64,000 nucleotides of DNA, taken from the NCBI RefSeq assembly GCF_001457025.1, contig NZ_KQ758605.1:124001-188000 (forward strand), written 5' to 3'. Made by a program: the position numbers and the translations under genes. Numbering within the stretch: position 1 is the stretch's first letter; every line of letters starts with the position of its first letter. The DNA comes from Pseudarthrobacter enclensis. GTDB taxonomy: Bacteria > Actinomycetota > Actinomycetes > Actinomycetales > Micrococcaceae. The notes below the pieces were generated by a model. The model had not been told where the DNA came from. It worked only from the letters and a program-made list of their open reading frames with translations, and did no database searches. Below are positions 27,771-36,243 of the stretch, in pieces.

Positions 27771-28246
27771 CCAACCTTCACGCACTCGCTTCCGAGGCAG
27801 TCCGCCGGGCCATTGCATCCGGACAAACCGTAGCCACCGCGGAGTCGCTGACCGCAGGAATGGTGTCCGCCGTGCTGGCGGACACGCCCGGCGCGTCAGG
27901 CATGCTGCAGGGCGGCGTCGTGGCCTACCAGAACACCGTCAAACAGGCGGTGCTGCACGTCTCCGGCGAACTGCTGGCCCGTGCCGGGTCCGTGGACGCC
28001 GAGGTTGCCGCGGCCATGGCGGCCGGCGCCCGCGAGGCACTCGGCGCCGACATCGGGGTGGCCACCACCGGCGTGGCCGGTCCGGACGCCCACGACGGCA
28101 AGCCGGTCGGCACCGTCTACATCGGCATCGCCACCGCTGCGGGCTCCGGCGCCCACGGCTACTCGTTCCAGGGCAGCCGCGCCGACATCCGGGGGCAGGC
28201 CTGCGGCGCCGCCCTGGAACGCCTACTGCAGGTGCTCCCGGGCTGA
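27767..28246 (+). CDS. pncC: Nicotinamide-nucleotide amidohydrolase (CinA C-terminal domain, PncC)
   Basis: Deamidates NMN for NAD recycling. 159 residues comprising only the CinA C-terminal domain: TVATAESLTAGMVSAVLAD, PGASGMLQGGVVAY and a GADIGVATTGVAGPD loop are all family hallmarks. The molybdopterin-binding half of full CinA is absent, as usual in actinobacteria. GTG start overlaps the pgsA stop. The order pgsA-cinA-clgR recurs in actinobacteria. Confidence 0.92.
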   Translation: MTNLHALASEAVRRAIASGQTVATAESLTAGMVSAVLADTPGASGMLQGGVVAYQNTVKQAVLHVSGELLARAGSVDAEVAAAMAAGAREALGADIGVATTGVAGPDAHDGKPVGTVYIGIATAAGSGAHGYSFQGSRADIRGQACGAALERLLQVLPG

Positions 28247-28366
28247 TCCGGGAATGCGCCAGGTTACCGGGCGTAAAGTTGCCGGGAACAAAAGCCGGTA
28301 CCGATTAGTTATTACATTGTGTCGCTTCCGGAGAGCGGAGGCGCCTAGGATGAAACCACCACGAGG

Positions 28367-28384
28367 GTTCGCTCCGCAGCGGAC
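28367..28384. promoter_or_regulatory. Imperfect palindrome upstream of clgR
   Basis: GTTCGCT-N4-AGCGGAC, with one mismatch between arms, lies downstream of a possible TAGGAT -10 (28346-28351). The ClgR operators known from Corynebacterium have CGCT and AGCG three bases apart; here they are four apart. An autoregulatory operator is only a possibility. Confidence 0.3.
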
Positions 28385-28506
28385 CTGACACATGAGGGAG
28401 CAAGGCGATACAGATGGTAAAGCAGCCCGTATCCGTAAACGGCGTTGTCCGCTGGAAGGATGTGGGCCTCGCCGATCAGGCAAAGAGCGAACAGAAGGAG
28501 CGCAAG

Positions 28507-28860
28507 ATGGTTGTACTTCGTCACGAAATCGGTGATGTCCTGCGCGATGTCCGCCAGCGTCAGGGGCGCACGCTCCGCGAAGTTTCGCACAGTGCCCGGG
28601 TTTCCCTCGGTTACCTCAGCGAAGTTGAACGCGGCCAGAAGGAAGCGTCGTCCGAACTGCTGTCATCCATCTGCTCGGCGCTGGACGTGCCGTTGTCAAG
28701 CATGCTCCGCGAGGTCAGCGACCGGGTGGCAGTCGCTGAAGGCGTAGCGGTTCCGGACACCGTCCCGCAGGAATTCTCCCAGCGCTACGGCCGGGATCTC
28801 GAAAGCGACCTGGAACTGAACGACGAACTTTCCACCGGCCTTCTCTCCGGCGCCCGCTAA
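28507..28860 (+). CDS. clgR: XRE-family regulator, ClgR-like
   Basis: Activator of clp protease and stress genes in actinobacteria. 117 residues: HTH from about residue 8 to 66 with [27 protein letters not shown] almost identical to the ClgR recognition region (given here as [12 protein letters not shown] and [15 protein letters not shown]), then an acidic tail ending in SGAR. The frame stays open to an ATG at 28414, but AAGGAG sits six bases before the ATG at 28507 and [13 protein letters not shown] is the conserved start. A strong terminator follows. Confidence 0.9.
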   Translation: MVVLRHEIGDVLRDVRQRQGRTLREVSHSARVSLGYLSEVERGQKEASSELLSSICSALDVPLSSMLREVSDRVAVAEGVAVPDTVPQEFSQRYGRDLESDLELNDELSTGLLSGAR

Positions 28861-28892
28861 GGGCAGCCCGTCCGCGGACGGGAAGGGAACGC

Positions 28893-28925
28893 ACGAAGCC
28901 CCCGGCCACCGGCCGGGGGCTTCGT
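28893..28925 (+). terminator. Terminator hairpin between clgR and the MarR gene
   Basis: ACGAAGCCCCCGGCC (28893-28907) and GGCCGGGGGCTTCGT (28911-28925) form a perfect 15-base-pair stem with a three-base loop. It can serve both convergent genes. Confidence 0.8.
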
Positions 28926-28969
28926 CCGTCTGCGGGCCGTCGGCCGGGCAGCCCCGCCGGCCCCGGTGG

Positions 28970-29494
28970 TCAGTCGCGCAGGTCCTCCGCCGGTCCGTCC
29001 TGGGGAAAGCCGTCCCGTTCGTACGTGGCATTCAACTTGGCCATGTAGCGGGCCAGTTCCTGGAGGTCGCCCAGCGGCCATTCGCCCAGCCGTTCCCGGA
29101 AGACCTGCCGCCGGGCGTCCTGCACCTGGTGCATCTTTTCCTCGCCTTTGGGCGTCAGCCGGATGGCCTGAGCCCGGCCGTCCAGGGGATCGGCTTCCTT
29201 TGACACCAGGCCCAGGCCCTCAAGGAAAGCGATCTGCCTGCTGACTGACGGCTTGCCCACCCCGATGACCATGGCCAGATCGGTGAGACGGATGGTGCCC
29301 TCACGGCGGATGATGGTCAGCAGGCCGTAGGCCGCCGGTTCCATGTCCGGGTGGACTTCACGCGACAACTGGTTGGAGATGGCCCGCGCCCGGCGCCAAA
29401 AAAGGCTGATCTGGTGCTCGACGTTCTCCAGCGCAGCATCGACGTTGTCATGGTCCGGGGCGCTGTCCGGCAGGGCGTCGGGGGAGTTGCTCAT
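28970..29494 (-). CDS. MarR-family transcriptional regulator
   Basis: 174 residues. Winged-helix MarR fold: dimerisation helices at both ends, recognition region RLTDLAMVIGVGKPSVSRQI near residues 73-92, and a wing containing DPLDGRAQAIRLTPKGE. TAGAAT on the complement (29502-29507) ends seven bases before the ATG, so the transcript looks leaderless. Divergent from the DUF3046 gene 40 bases away. Target and ligand are unknown; there is no transporter or enzyme beside it. Confidence 0.88.
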   Translation of the reverse strand: MSNSPDALPDSAPDHDNVDAALENVEHQISLFWRRARAISNQLSREVHPDMEPAAYGLLTIIRREGTIRLTDLAMVIGVGKPSVSRQIAFLEGLGLVSKEADPLDGRAQAIRLTPKGEEKMHQVQDARRQVFRERLGEWPLGDLQELARYMAKLNATYERDGFPQDGPAEDLRD

Positions 29495-29534
29495 GGCAAC
29501 AATTCTAGGTGCCGCCGCATGAGAGAATTTTCCG

Positions 29535-29759
29535 ATGCGACTGAGCGACTACTGGCGGCTGATGGACGATGAGTTCGGTGCGGGCTACTCCCGTGTCCTG
29601 AGCAGCACCCTGGTCCTGGCCGGAGTGGGCGGCAGGACCGCGGACCAGGCTTTGGCCGCCGGGGTGGAACCGCGCAAGGTTTGGCTGGCCGTCTGTGATG
29701 TCCAGGACGTCCCCGCCGAGCGGCGGCTTGGCAGGGACATCAAGCCCCGCCGCGACTGA
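29535..29759 (+). CDS. DUF3046 protein
   Basis: 74-residue protein that in many actinobacteria sits directly before recA. The opening MRLSDYWRLMDDEFGAGYSR and the closing PRKVWLAVCDVQDVPAERR fit the family. No enzymatic motif. No Shine-Dalgarno is visible; GAGAAT ends six bases before the ATG. The recA promoter region separates it from recA by 195 bases, so the two are probably not one transcript. Confidence 0.85.
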   Translation: MRLSDYWRLMDDEFGAGYSRVLSSTLVLAGVGGRTADQALAAGVEPRKVWLAVCDVQDVPAERRLGRDIKPRRD

Positions 29760-29798
29760 TCCGGCTCCATGCATTGTGCTGACACGCCGCGGCGCTGT

Positions 29799-29814
29799 TC
29801 GAATACCTGTTCGG
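29799..29814 (+). promoter_or_regulatory. LexA (SOS) box of recA
   Basis: TCGAATACCTGTTCGG agrees with TCGAAC-N4-GTTCGA at ten of twelve fixed positions. It lies 140 bases upstream of the recA start. Confidence 0.8.
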
Positions 29815-29870
29815 ATATGACTATGATTTTTACATGGGGTTATCCACATAGCCGCTACTGTCCGGCCGGA

Positions 29871-29893
29871 ATGTCAGTGGGTCCCCTTAGCGT
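29871..29893 (+). promoter_or_regulatory. RecA-NDp / PafBC-type promoter of recA
   Basis: ATGTCAGTG, exactly eight bases, then TAGCGT. This matches the LexA-independent DNA-damage promoter consensus TTGTCRGTG-N8-TANNNT at all but the first base. Transcription would start near 29900, giving a leader of about 55 bases before recA. Confidence 0.7.
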
Positions 29894-29954
29894 CAGAAAT
29901 GACCAATAAACGGCCGCGAAGGCCACCATCGAGAAAGCATTAGAGGTGTCAACC

Positions 29955-31013
29955 ATGGCGGCAGCCCCGGATCGTGCAAAAGCGCTGGAAGCAGCACTGG
30001 CCCAGATTGACAAGCAGTTCGGCAAGGGCTCGGTCATGCGCCTGGGTGACGAAGTCCGCGCCCCGATCGAGGTCATCCCCACGGGCTCCATCGCCCTGGA
30101 CGTCGCCCTCGGAATTGGCGGCCTGCCGCGCGGCCGCGTCATCGAGATCTACGGACCGGAATCCTCCGGTAAAACCACCGTTGCCCTGCACGCCGTGGCC
30201 AACGCGCAGCGCGCCGGCGGCATTGCGGCGTTCATCGATGCCGAGCACGCCCTGGACCCGGACTACGCGGCCAAGCTTGGCGTGGACACGGACGCCCTCC
30301 TGGTTTCGCAGCCGGACACCGGTGAACAGGCCCTGGAAATCATGGACATGCTGGTGGGCTCAGGCTCCCTGGACATCATCGTCATCGACTCCGTCGCCGC
30401 CCTGGTGCCCCGCGCCGAAATCGAGGGCGACATGGGCGACAGCCACGTCGGCCTCCAGGCCCGCCTCATGAGCCAGGCGCTGCGTAAGATCACCGGCCGC
30501 CTGAGCCAGACCAAGACCACCGCCATCTTCATCAACCAGCTCCGCGAAAAGATCGGCGTCTTCTTCGGCTCCCCGGAAACCACCACCGGTGGTAAAGCGC
30601 TGAAGTTCTACGCGTCGGTGCGCATCGACGTCCGCCGCATCCAGACCCTCAAGGAAGGTGCCGATTCCGTCGGCAACCGGACCAAGGCGAAGATCGTCAA
30701 GAACAAGATGGCGCCGCCCTTCAAGGTCGCCGAATTCGACATCATCTACGGCCAGGGCATTTCCCGCGAAGGCGGCATCATCGACATGGGCGTGGAGCAC
30801 GGCATCATCAAGAAGTCCGGCTCCTGGTTCACCTACGACGGCGACCAGCTGGGCCAGGGCATGGAGAACTCCCGCAGGTTCCTGCGTGACAATCCTGAGC
30901 TCGCCGCCGAACTTGAGCGCCTCATCAAGGAAAAGCTGGGCGTGGGTGTCAAAGCCGGCGACGCCGAGTCCAAAGAGGACTCCCCGAAGCTGAAGGCTGT
31001 TGACGGGTTCTAA
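29955..31013 (+). CDS. recA: Recombinase RecA
   Basis: ATP-dependent strand-exchange protein and co-protease for LexA. Walker [10 protein letters not shown] at residues 67-75, Walker [20 protein letters not shown] near 140, and the L2 loop [12 protein letters not shown] near 210. 352 residues, no intein. ATG 29955 lies eight bases after AGAGG; the GTG nine bases upstream is less likely. Behind it, recX starts four bases after the stop. Confidence 0.97.
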   Translation: MAAAPDRAKALEAALAQIDKQFGKGSVMRLGDEVRAPIEVIPTGSIALDVALGIGGLPRGRVIEIYGPESSGKTTVALHAVANAQRAGGIAAFIDAEHALDPDYAAKLGVDTDALLVSQPDTGEQALEIMDMLVGSGSLDIIVIDSVAALVPRAEIEGDMGDSHVGLQARLMSQALRKITGRLSQTKTTAIFINQLREKIGVFFGSPETTTGGKALKFYASVRIDVRRIQTLKEGADSVGNRTKAKIVKNKMAPPFKVAEFDIIYGQGISREGGIIDMGVEHGIIKKSGSWFTYDGDQLGQGMENSRRFLRDNPELAAELERLIKEKLGVGVKAGDAESKEDSPKLKAVDGF

Positions 31014-31016
31014 CGG

Positions 31017-31637
31017 TTGACTGGCTTTGAAGACCGCCGGGGCGGGTCCTCGCAGGCCCGCCGCCGGCGGAATGGCAGCGGAGCTGCCCGGCAGGAGAAC
31101 GGTCCGTCCTCCGACTCACCCGTCCAGGGGGACCGCGAACCGGACCCCGTGACGGTGGCACAGACGATTGTCTACCGGCAACTGACAGCTTCGGCCAAGA
31201 GCAGGCTGCAACTGGCCCGCAAACTGGCGGAACGGAACGTCCCCGAGGACGTGGCCGAAGCGGTGCTCGACAAATTCGAAGCCGCCCGGCTCATCGATGA
31301 CGCCGAGTTCGCCGCCATGTGGGTCCGCAGCAGGGCCCAATCCCGCAAACTGGCCCGGGGCGCCTTGCGCCGCGAACTGGCGGACAAGGGCATTGACCAG
31401 GAAACGGCCGCCGCGGCGCTGGAACAACTCTCCGACGCGGACGAGGACGCCGCCGCCCGTACCCTCGTCGAACGAAAGCTGCGCCCCGGCATGGACCTGC
31501 AGGACCGGGCGGAACGGGATAAAACTGCCAGGCGCCTCGCATCGATGCTGGCCCGCAAGGGCTACCAGCCGGGGCAGGCTTTCCGGATCGTCGGGGAAGT
31601 GCTGGACGCGAGGGCCGGCCGGCAGGACGACGACTGA
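31017..31637 (+). CDS. recX: Regulatory protein RecX
   Basis: Binds the RecA filament groove and restrains RecA. 206 residues with a basic, Gly/Arg-rich start of about 50 residues and three-helix repeats typical of RecX: LARKLAERNVPEDVAEAVLDKF, then DDAEFAAMWVRSRAQSRKL and LASMLARKGYQPGQAFRIV (each under twenty-three residues; cores LARKLAERNV, AEFAAMWVRSR, RKGYQPGQAF). TTG start three bases after the recA stop, so co-induced with recA. Confidence 0.92.
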   Translation: MTGFEDRRGGSSQARRRRNGSGAARQENGPSSDSPVQGDREPDPVTVAQTIVYRQLTASAKSRLQLARKLAERNVPEDVAEAVLDKFEAARLIDDAEFAAMWVRSRAQSRKLARGALRRELADKGIDQETAAAALEQLSDADEDAAARTLVERKLRPGMDLQDRAERDKTARRLASMLARKGYQPGQAFRIVGEVLDARAGRQDDD

Positions 31638-31713
31638 ACGCGGCAGCCCGCGAGCCGGAAGGCCGGCGGGACCCGGCACGGCGCGCGCCGGATACACCCG
31701 GTACCCTTAACGG

Positions 31714-33264
31714 GTGAGTTTGACCATTCCTCCTTCATTGTCCGGCGCCCCCACCGAAGAACCGGTGGCCGGCCTGCCCAGCGAACCGAAGCCCCGCACC
31801 TACCAGGTGCGAACCTTCGGCTGCCAGATGAACGTGCACGACTCCGAACGGATGGCCGGCATGCTCGAGGACGCCGGCTATGTTCCCGCGGAGGGCGACC
31901 AGGCGGACATCGTGGTGTTCAACACCTGCGCCGTACGCGAAAACGCAGACAACAAGCTCTACGGAAACCTCGGCATCCTGGCGCCCGTCAAGGCCGCCAA
32001 CCCGGGGATGCAGATCGCGGTGGGCGGGTGTCTCGCACAGAAGGACCGCGAGACCATCCTCAAGAAGGCTCCGTGGGTGGATGCCGTCTTCGGCACCCAC
32101 AACGTCGGCGCCCTTCCGGCGCTGCTGGACCGGGCCCGGCACAACAACGAAGCCCAGCTGGAAATCCTCGAATCCCTCGACGTCTTTCCCTCCACACTGC
32201 CCACCAAACGCGATTCCGTCTACGCGGGCTGGGTGTCGATCTCCGTGGGCTGCAACAATACCTGCACGTTTTGCATCGTGCCCGCCCTGCGAGGCAAAGA
32301 GAAGGACCGGCGGCCGGGCGACATCCTCGCCGAGATCCAGGCGCTGGTGGACGACGGCGCCATTGAGGTAACCCTCCTGGGCCAGAACGTGAACTCCTAC
32401 GGCGTGGAATTCGGCGACCGCCAGGCATTTTCGAAGCTGCTGCGTGCCTGCGGCGACATCGAAGGCCTCGAACGGGTCCGCTTCACCAGCCCACACCCCG
32501 CAGCCTTCACCGATGACGTCATCGATGCCATGGCGGAAACCCCCAACGTCATGCCGCAGCTGCACATGCCGCTGCAGTCCGGGTCGGACAGCATCCTCCG
32601 CGCCATGAAACGCTCCTACCGGTCCGCGAAGTTCCTGGGCATCCTGGACAAGGTGCGGGACAGGATCCCGCACGCTGCCATCTCCACGGACATCATCGTC
32701 GGATTCCCGGGCGAAACCGAGGAAGATTTCCAGGCCACCCTCGACGTCGTGGAGAAGTCACGCTTCGCCACCGCGTTCACCTTCCAGTACTCCAAGCGGC
32801 CCGGAACACCGGCCGCCGACCTCCCGGACCAACTGCCCAAGGCGGTGGTCCAGGAACGCTTCGAGCGCCTGACCGCGCTGCAGGACAGGATCGCCGCGGA
32901 GGAAAACCGGAAGCAGCTCGGCCGCCGCGTCGAAGTCATGGTCACCGCCCAGTCCGGCCGGAAAGCCGAAGAAACCCACCGCCTGTCCGGGCGTTCACGC
33001 GACCAGCGCCTGGTCCATTTCTCGGTTCCCGGCGGCGCAGAGGAACCCCGCCCGGGGGACCTCGTCACCGTGACCATCACCGAGGCAGGAGCGTTCCACC
33101 TGATCGCCGATCCCGCGCCTGACGAGTACAGCCTCCGCCGGTCCCGTGCGGGGGACGCGTGGGACCGCTCGCAGGCCGACTCCTGCGGTGTGCCCGCTCC
33201 CGGCACAAACGGCCGGAAGGGCGTATCCCTCGGGATGCCGTCGCTGCCCGTCCGCGCCTCCTGA
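31714..33264 (+). CDS. miaB: tRNA-2-methylthio-N6-dimethylallyladenosine synthase
   Basis: Radical SAM methylthiotransferase acting on i6A37 of tRNA after MiaA. The N-terminal UPF0004 domain has [13 protein letters not shown]; the radical SAM motif gives Cys 180, 184 and 187 (CNNTCTFC); the TRAM domain lies near 390-460. 516 residues, with an extra C-terminal stretch. GTG start; TACCCT (31702-31707) ends six bases before it, leaderless. miaA starts three bases after its stop, so the two enzymes of one modification are made together. Confidence 0.95.
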   Translation: MSLTIPPSLSGAPTEEPVAGLPSEPKPRTYQVRTFGCQMNVHDSERMAGMLEDAGYVPAEGDQADIVVFNTCAVRENADNKLYGNLGILAPVKAANPGMQIAVGGCLAQKDRETILKKAPWVDAVFGTHNVGALPALLDRARHNNEAQLEILESLDVFPSTLPTKRDSVYAGWVSISVGCNNTCTFCIVPALRGKEKDRRPGDILAEIQALVDDGAIEVTLLGQNVNSYGVEFGDRQAFSKLLRACGDIEGLERVRFTSPHPAAFTDDVIDAMAETPNVMPQLHMPLQSGSDSILRAMKRSYRSAKFLGILDKVRDRIPHAAISTDIIVGFPGETEEDFQATLDVVEKSRFATAFTFQYSKRPGTPAADLPDQLPKAVVQERFERLTALQDRIAAEENRKQLGRRVEVMVTAQSGRKAEETHRLSGRSRDQRLVHFSVPGGAEEPRPGDLVTVTITEAGAFHLIADPAPDEYSLRRSRAGDAWDRSQADSCGVPAPGTNGRKGVSLGMPSLPVRAS

Positions 33265-33267
33265 CCC

Positions 33268-34164
33268 GTGGGCACCCCGCCCGTCGTCGCCGTCGTCGGT
33301 CCCACCGGATCCGGAAAATCAGACCTCGCCGTCTCCCTGGCCCTGGAACTGGGCGGTGAGGTGGTCAATGCCGACGCCATGCAGTTCTACCGCGGCATGG
33401 ACATCGGCACGGCGAAAATCACCCACGCCGAGCGCAAGGGCGTCCCGCACCACCTGCTGGACATTCTTGACGTGACCCAGGAGGCCAGCGTCTCCGACTT
33501 CCAGCACCAGGCCCGTCAGGTCATCGCGGACATCCACGCCCGCGGGAAGCGGGCCATCCTGGTGGGCGGATCCGGGCTGTATGTCCGGGCAGCACTGGAC
33601 GTCCTGGAATTCCCCGGCACGGACCCAACGGTGCGCCGCACCCTGGAGGCGGAACTCGCTGCGCATGGCCGGGCGGCCATGCTGGCACGGCTGCGGGACG
33701 TCGACCCCGCATCTGCCGAACGCTTATCAGACGACCGGCGTATCATCCGGGCCCTCGAGGTCCACCAGCTGACCGGCAGGCCCTTCAGCTCCTTCATGCC
33801 CCGGCGCGAGTATTACCAGCCAGCCGTCCAGATTGGCCTGGCGGTGGAACGCGCTGCCCTGCATGAGCGCCTCGCCGCCCGGGTCCACGCCATGGTGGAC
33901 GCGGGGCTGCTCGAGGAAGTCCGCCGCCTGGACGCAGCAGGCCTGCGGGCGGGAAAGACCGCCTGCCGGGCCCTCGGCTATGCCCAGTTCCTCCAGGTCA
34001 TCGACGGATCCGCCACCGTTGCCGAGGCCGCAGAGGCCACGATCGTGGCCACCCGGCAGTTTGCCCGCCGCCAGCTCACCTGGTTCCGCGCAGACCCCCG
34101 GATCACCTGGCTGGACTGGCAGGACCCCGGCCTGGCCGGCCGCGCCGCCGCCCTCTGCCGCTGA
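33268..34164 (+). CDS. miaA: tRNA dimethylallyltransferase MiaA
   Basis: Adds a dimethylallyl group to A37 of tRNAs reading U-initial codons. P-loop [12 protein letters not shown] at residues 11-22; [17 protein letters not shown] around 36-52; and [12 protein letters not shown] near 104. 298 residues. GTG start, three bases from miaB. dapF lies downstream with its own promoter box. Confidence 0.95.
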   Translation: MGTPPVVAVVGPTGSGKSDLAVSLALELGGEVVNADAMQFYRGMDIGTAKITHAERKGVPHHLLDILDVTQEASVSDFQHQARQVIADIHARGKRAILVGGSGLYVRAALDVLEFPGTDPTVRRTLEAELAAHGRAAMLARLRDVDPASAERLSDDRRIIRALEVHQLTGRPFSSFMPRREYYQPAVQIGLAVERAALHERLAARVHAMVDAGLLEEVRRLDAAGLRAGKTACRALGYAQFLQVIDGSATVAEAAEATIVATRQFARRQLTWFRADPRITWLDWQDPGLAGRAAALCR

Positions 34165-34248
34165 CGCAGCCCGTGGCGGTCAAAGGGTCCCGGCTTTCCC
34201 GATTCACCGGTTTCCCGGGTCCACAGCGCGGCCGGTAGGCTTGAAGGC

Positions 34249-35193
34249 ATGGACGCAACCCTCACCGAGACCACCGGATCCGCCTTCCAGACGCTGGCCG
34301 GGCTGCGCTTCTCGAAAGGGCACGGCACCGGCAACGACTTTGTCCTCGTGGCCGATCCCGAGGGCGCGCACAGCATTGACGCCCAGCAGGTGGCAGCCCT
34401 GTGCAACCGGCACCGCGGCATCGGCGGGGACGGCCTGATCCGCGCCGTACCGTCCCGGTTCCTGCCCGAAGGCCGTGACATCCTGGCCGCAAATCCGGCA
34501 GCCGAGTGGTTCATGGACTACCGCAACGGTGACGGTTCGCTGTCCGAAATGTGCGGCAACGGCGTCCGTGTGTTCGTCCACTTCCTGCGCACCGAAGGGC
34601 TGATCGACCTTCCCGTGGGCGGCGCACTCGCCATCGGCACCCGGGGCGGCCTGAAAACGGTGGTCCGCACGGCCGACGGCTACGCCGTGGACATGGGTCC
34701 CTGGGAATTCATCTTCCCGGGTGAAGCCACCGCGAAGGCGATGGATTCCCTGGTCACCGCCGAAGGGCTGGAAGTGCCGCGCCCGGCCTTGTCCGTCAGC
34801 ATGGGCAACCCCCACACGGTGGTAGCCCTGGCTGAACTGGCCGAACTCGAGGCGACGCGCCTCTACACGGCCCCCGCCGTGGAGCCGGTCCCCGCCAACG
34901 GCACCAACGTCGAGTTCGTGGTGCCGTCAGAGCCGCTGGTGCACGACGGCGTCGGGTCGGTCACCATGCGGGTCCACGAGCGCGGTGTGGGGGAGACCCA
35001 GTCCTGCGGCACCGGGGCGTGCGCTGCCGCCGTCGCCACCCGCCACTGGGCCGGCGCCGGCGCACCAGACGCGTGGCGCGTAACCGTGCCGGGCGGTGTG
35101 GTCGGCGTGAAGTTCTTTGCCGGTCCGGGCGGCCACGAGCACGTGGAGCTCAGCGGTCCGGCGGTTATTGTGGCGTCAGGGACGCTTTCCTGA
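34249..35193 (+). CDS. dapF: Diaminopimelate epimerase
   Basis: Interconverts LL- and meso-diaminopimelate for lysine and peptidoglycan. The two-base catalytic cysteines are visible: Cys 102 in EMCGNGVRVF and Cys 253 in SCGTGACAAAV. KGHGTGNDFVL near residue 24 marks the start of the fold, after about 20 variable residues. 314 residues. TAGGCT (34236-34241) ends seven bases before ATG, leaderless. Its 3' end overlaps the convergent methyltransferase gene by 29 bases. Confidence 0.95.
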   Translation: MDATLTETTGSAFQTLAGLRFSKGHGTGNDFVLVADPEGAHSIDAQQVAALCNRHRGIGGDGLIRAVPSRFLPEGRDILAANPAAEWFMDYRNGDGSLSEMCGNGVRVFVHFLRTEGLIDLPVGGALAIGTRGGLKTVVRTADGYAVDMGPWEFIFPGEATAKAMDSLVTAEGLEVPRPALSVSMGNPHTVVALAELAELEATRLYTAPAVEPVPANGTNVEFVVPSEPLVHDGVGSVTMRVHERGVGETQSCGTGACAAAVATRHWAGAGAPDAWRVTVPGGVVGVKFFAGPGGHEHVELSGPAVIVASGTLS

Positions 35194-35788
35194 CCTTCAG
35201 GATGCGGAACGACTTCGACGTCGACTCGCGGGTCACCGTGAACGATCCGTCCAGTTCCGCGGCAAGCCAGCGCTGCAGCGAGTCCGAACCCAGGTTCTTC
35301 TGCACCACCAGGTAAGCCGTACCTCCCGGGGCAAGGCGGGGCAGCCACAGCTTGAGCAGCGAATGCAGCTCGTCCTTGCCGATCCTGATGGGCGGGTTGG
35401 ACCAGATGGTGTCAAAACGGACCTCGGGATCCACTGCCTCGGGGGTGCTGGCCGAGACGTTGGACAGCCCAAGCGCCGCCGCGTTTTCACCGGTCAGCGC
35501 GATGCAACGTTCGTTGACGTCCACCGCGTAGACGTGGGCGTGCGGTGCCTTCAGCGCCATGGTCAACGCAATGGGACCCCAGCCACAGCCAATGTCGAGA
35601 AGGTTTCCCGTGGGAGAGGGTGCCGGCACCTCGGCAAGCAGCACTGCGGTTCCCTTATCGATGCCGTCCGGGCTGAAGATCCCCGATGAAGTCTGCAGCC
35701 GGCGCGTTTCCCCCGCGAGTTCCACCGTCAGCGGCTTGCGGGTAAAGGGACCGGCGGGCGTAGCGCTGAAATAGTGTGCGGACTCCAT
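35165..35788 (-). CDS. Class I SAM-dependent methyltransferase (RsmC/RsmD-like)
   Basis: 207 residues. SAM-binding motif LLDIGCGWGPIALTMA near residue 64, acidic DVNERCIALTGENA in the second strand, and the N-methyltransferase tetrapeptide NPPI (WSNPPIRIGKDEL) near 132, which is typical of RsmC-like 16S rRNA guanine methyltransferases. Exact substrate not certain. ATG 35788 is chosen; an in-frame ATG at 35836 is possible. The gene is convergent with dapF (29-base overlap) and divergent from hflX. Confidence 0.85.
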   Translation of the reverse strand: MESAHYFSATPAGPFTRKPLTVELAGETRRLQTSSGIFSPDGIDKGTAVLLAEVPAPSPTGNLLDIGCGWGPIALTMALKAPHAHVYAVDVNERCIALTGENAAALGLSNVSASTPEAVDPEVRFDTIWSNPPIRIGKDELHSLLKLWLPRLAPGGTAYLVVQKNLGSDSLQRWLAAELDGSFTVTRESTSKSFRILKVRKASLTPQ

Positions 35789-35860
35789 AACTGGCCAGAG
35801 TAGTTCCCCTTGCAGCGTAATGGAAAACCGCGCCATACCGCCTCTGTTAGTCTTGGAGGC

Positions 35861-35881
35861 ATGTTCCTGATCTTCGAGTAG
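35861..35881 (+). CDS. Putative six-residue leader peptide
   Basis: ATG with the reading MFLIFE and a TAG stop, preceded by TTGGAGGC that could act as Shine-Dalgarno, or by TTAGTCT ending seven bases before the ATG as a leaderless -10. It is the first possible start in the 455-base gap before hflX. Expression is inference only. Confidence 0.3.
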   Translation: MFLIFE

Positions 35882-36153
35882 CCGGCCCGGGCCCAGCCCG
35901 ACCCGCACCCACGTCCCGCGGTGACCATTCCCGCACAGCGCCATTGCCCACAGCGACGCAGGCCTCCCGCCTTCCGCTTGTGCACCGGACCAAGCCGAAC
36001 CGCTTGCCCGGACGCCGGACACACACTCGAAGCCAGCCTGATCCGCTGCCCTTCCGCCGTTCCTCCGGCCCCCATTTTGCCGACTGCCGCCCCGCGGCAC
36101 CCACGACGCCGGCGGCACTGCTGCCGCCCCGGCCTCCAGCACAGGAGTACTGC
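35882..36153 (+). other. Long GC-rich leader upstream of hflX
   Basis: About 270 bases with no recognisable gene or known riboswitch. It is very rich in CCG and CCC and contains no clear hairpin with a U tract. If the short peptide at 35861 is translated from the same message, this is the leader between it and hflX. Confidence 0.4.
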
Positions 36154-36210
36154 ATGACCGCAGCCCGTCAGCCCAGCGCGAATACTTCACCACTTTCCAC
36201 CGAACGGCAC

Positions 36211-36216
36211 TATTCT
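36211..36216 (+). promoter_or_regulatory. Possible -10 box close to hflX
   Basis: TATTCT lies 28 bases before the ATG at 36244. If used, the upstream in-frame start at 36154 would be outside the message. No good -35 is visible. Confidence 0.3.
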
Positions 36217-36243
36217 GGAAGTGCCGAACCTTCAAAGGAGACC

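Noticed and set aside
29840..29848. A replication origin near recA
   Set aside because: Only one DnaA box is present, with no AT-rich unwinding stretch and no dnaA or dnaN beside it.
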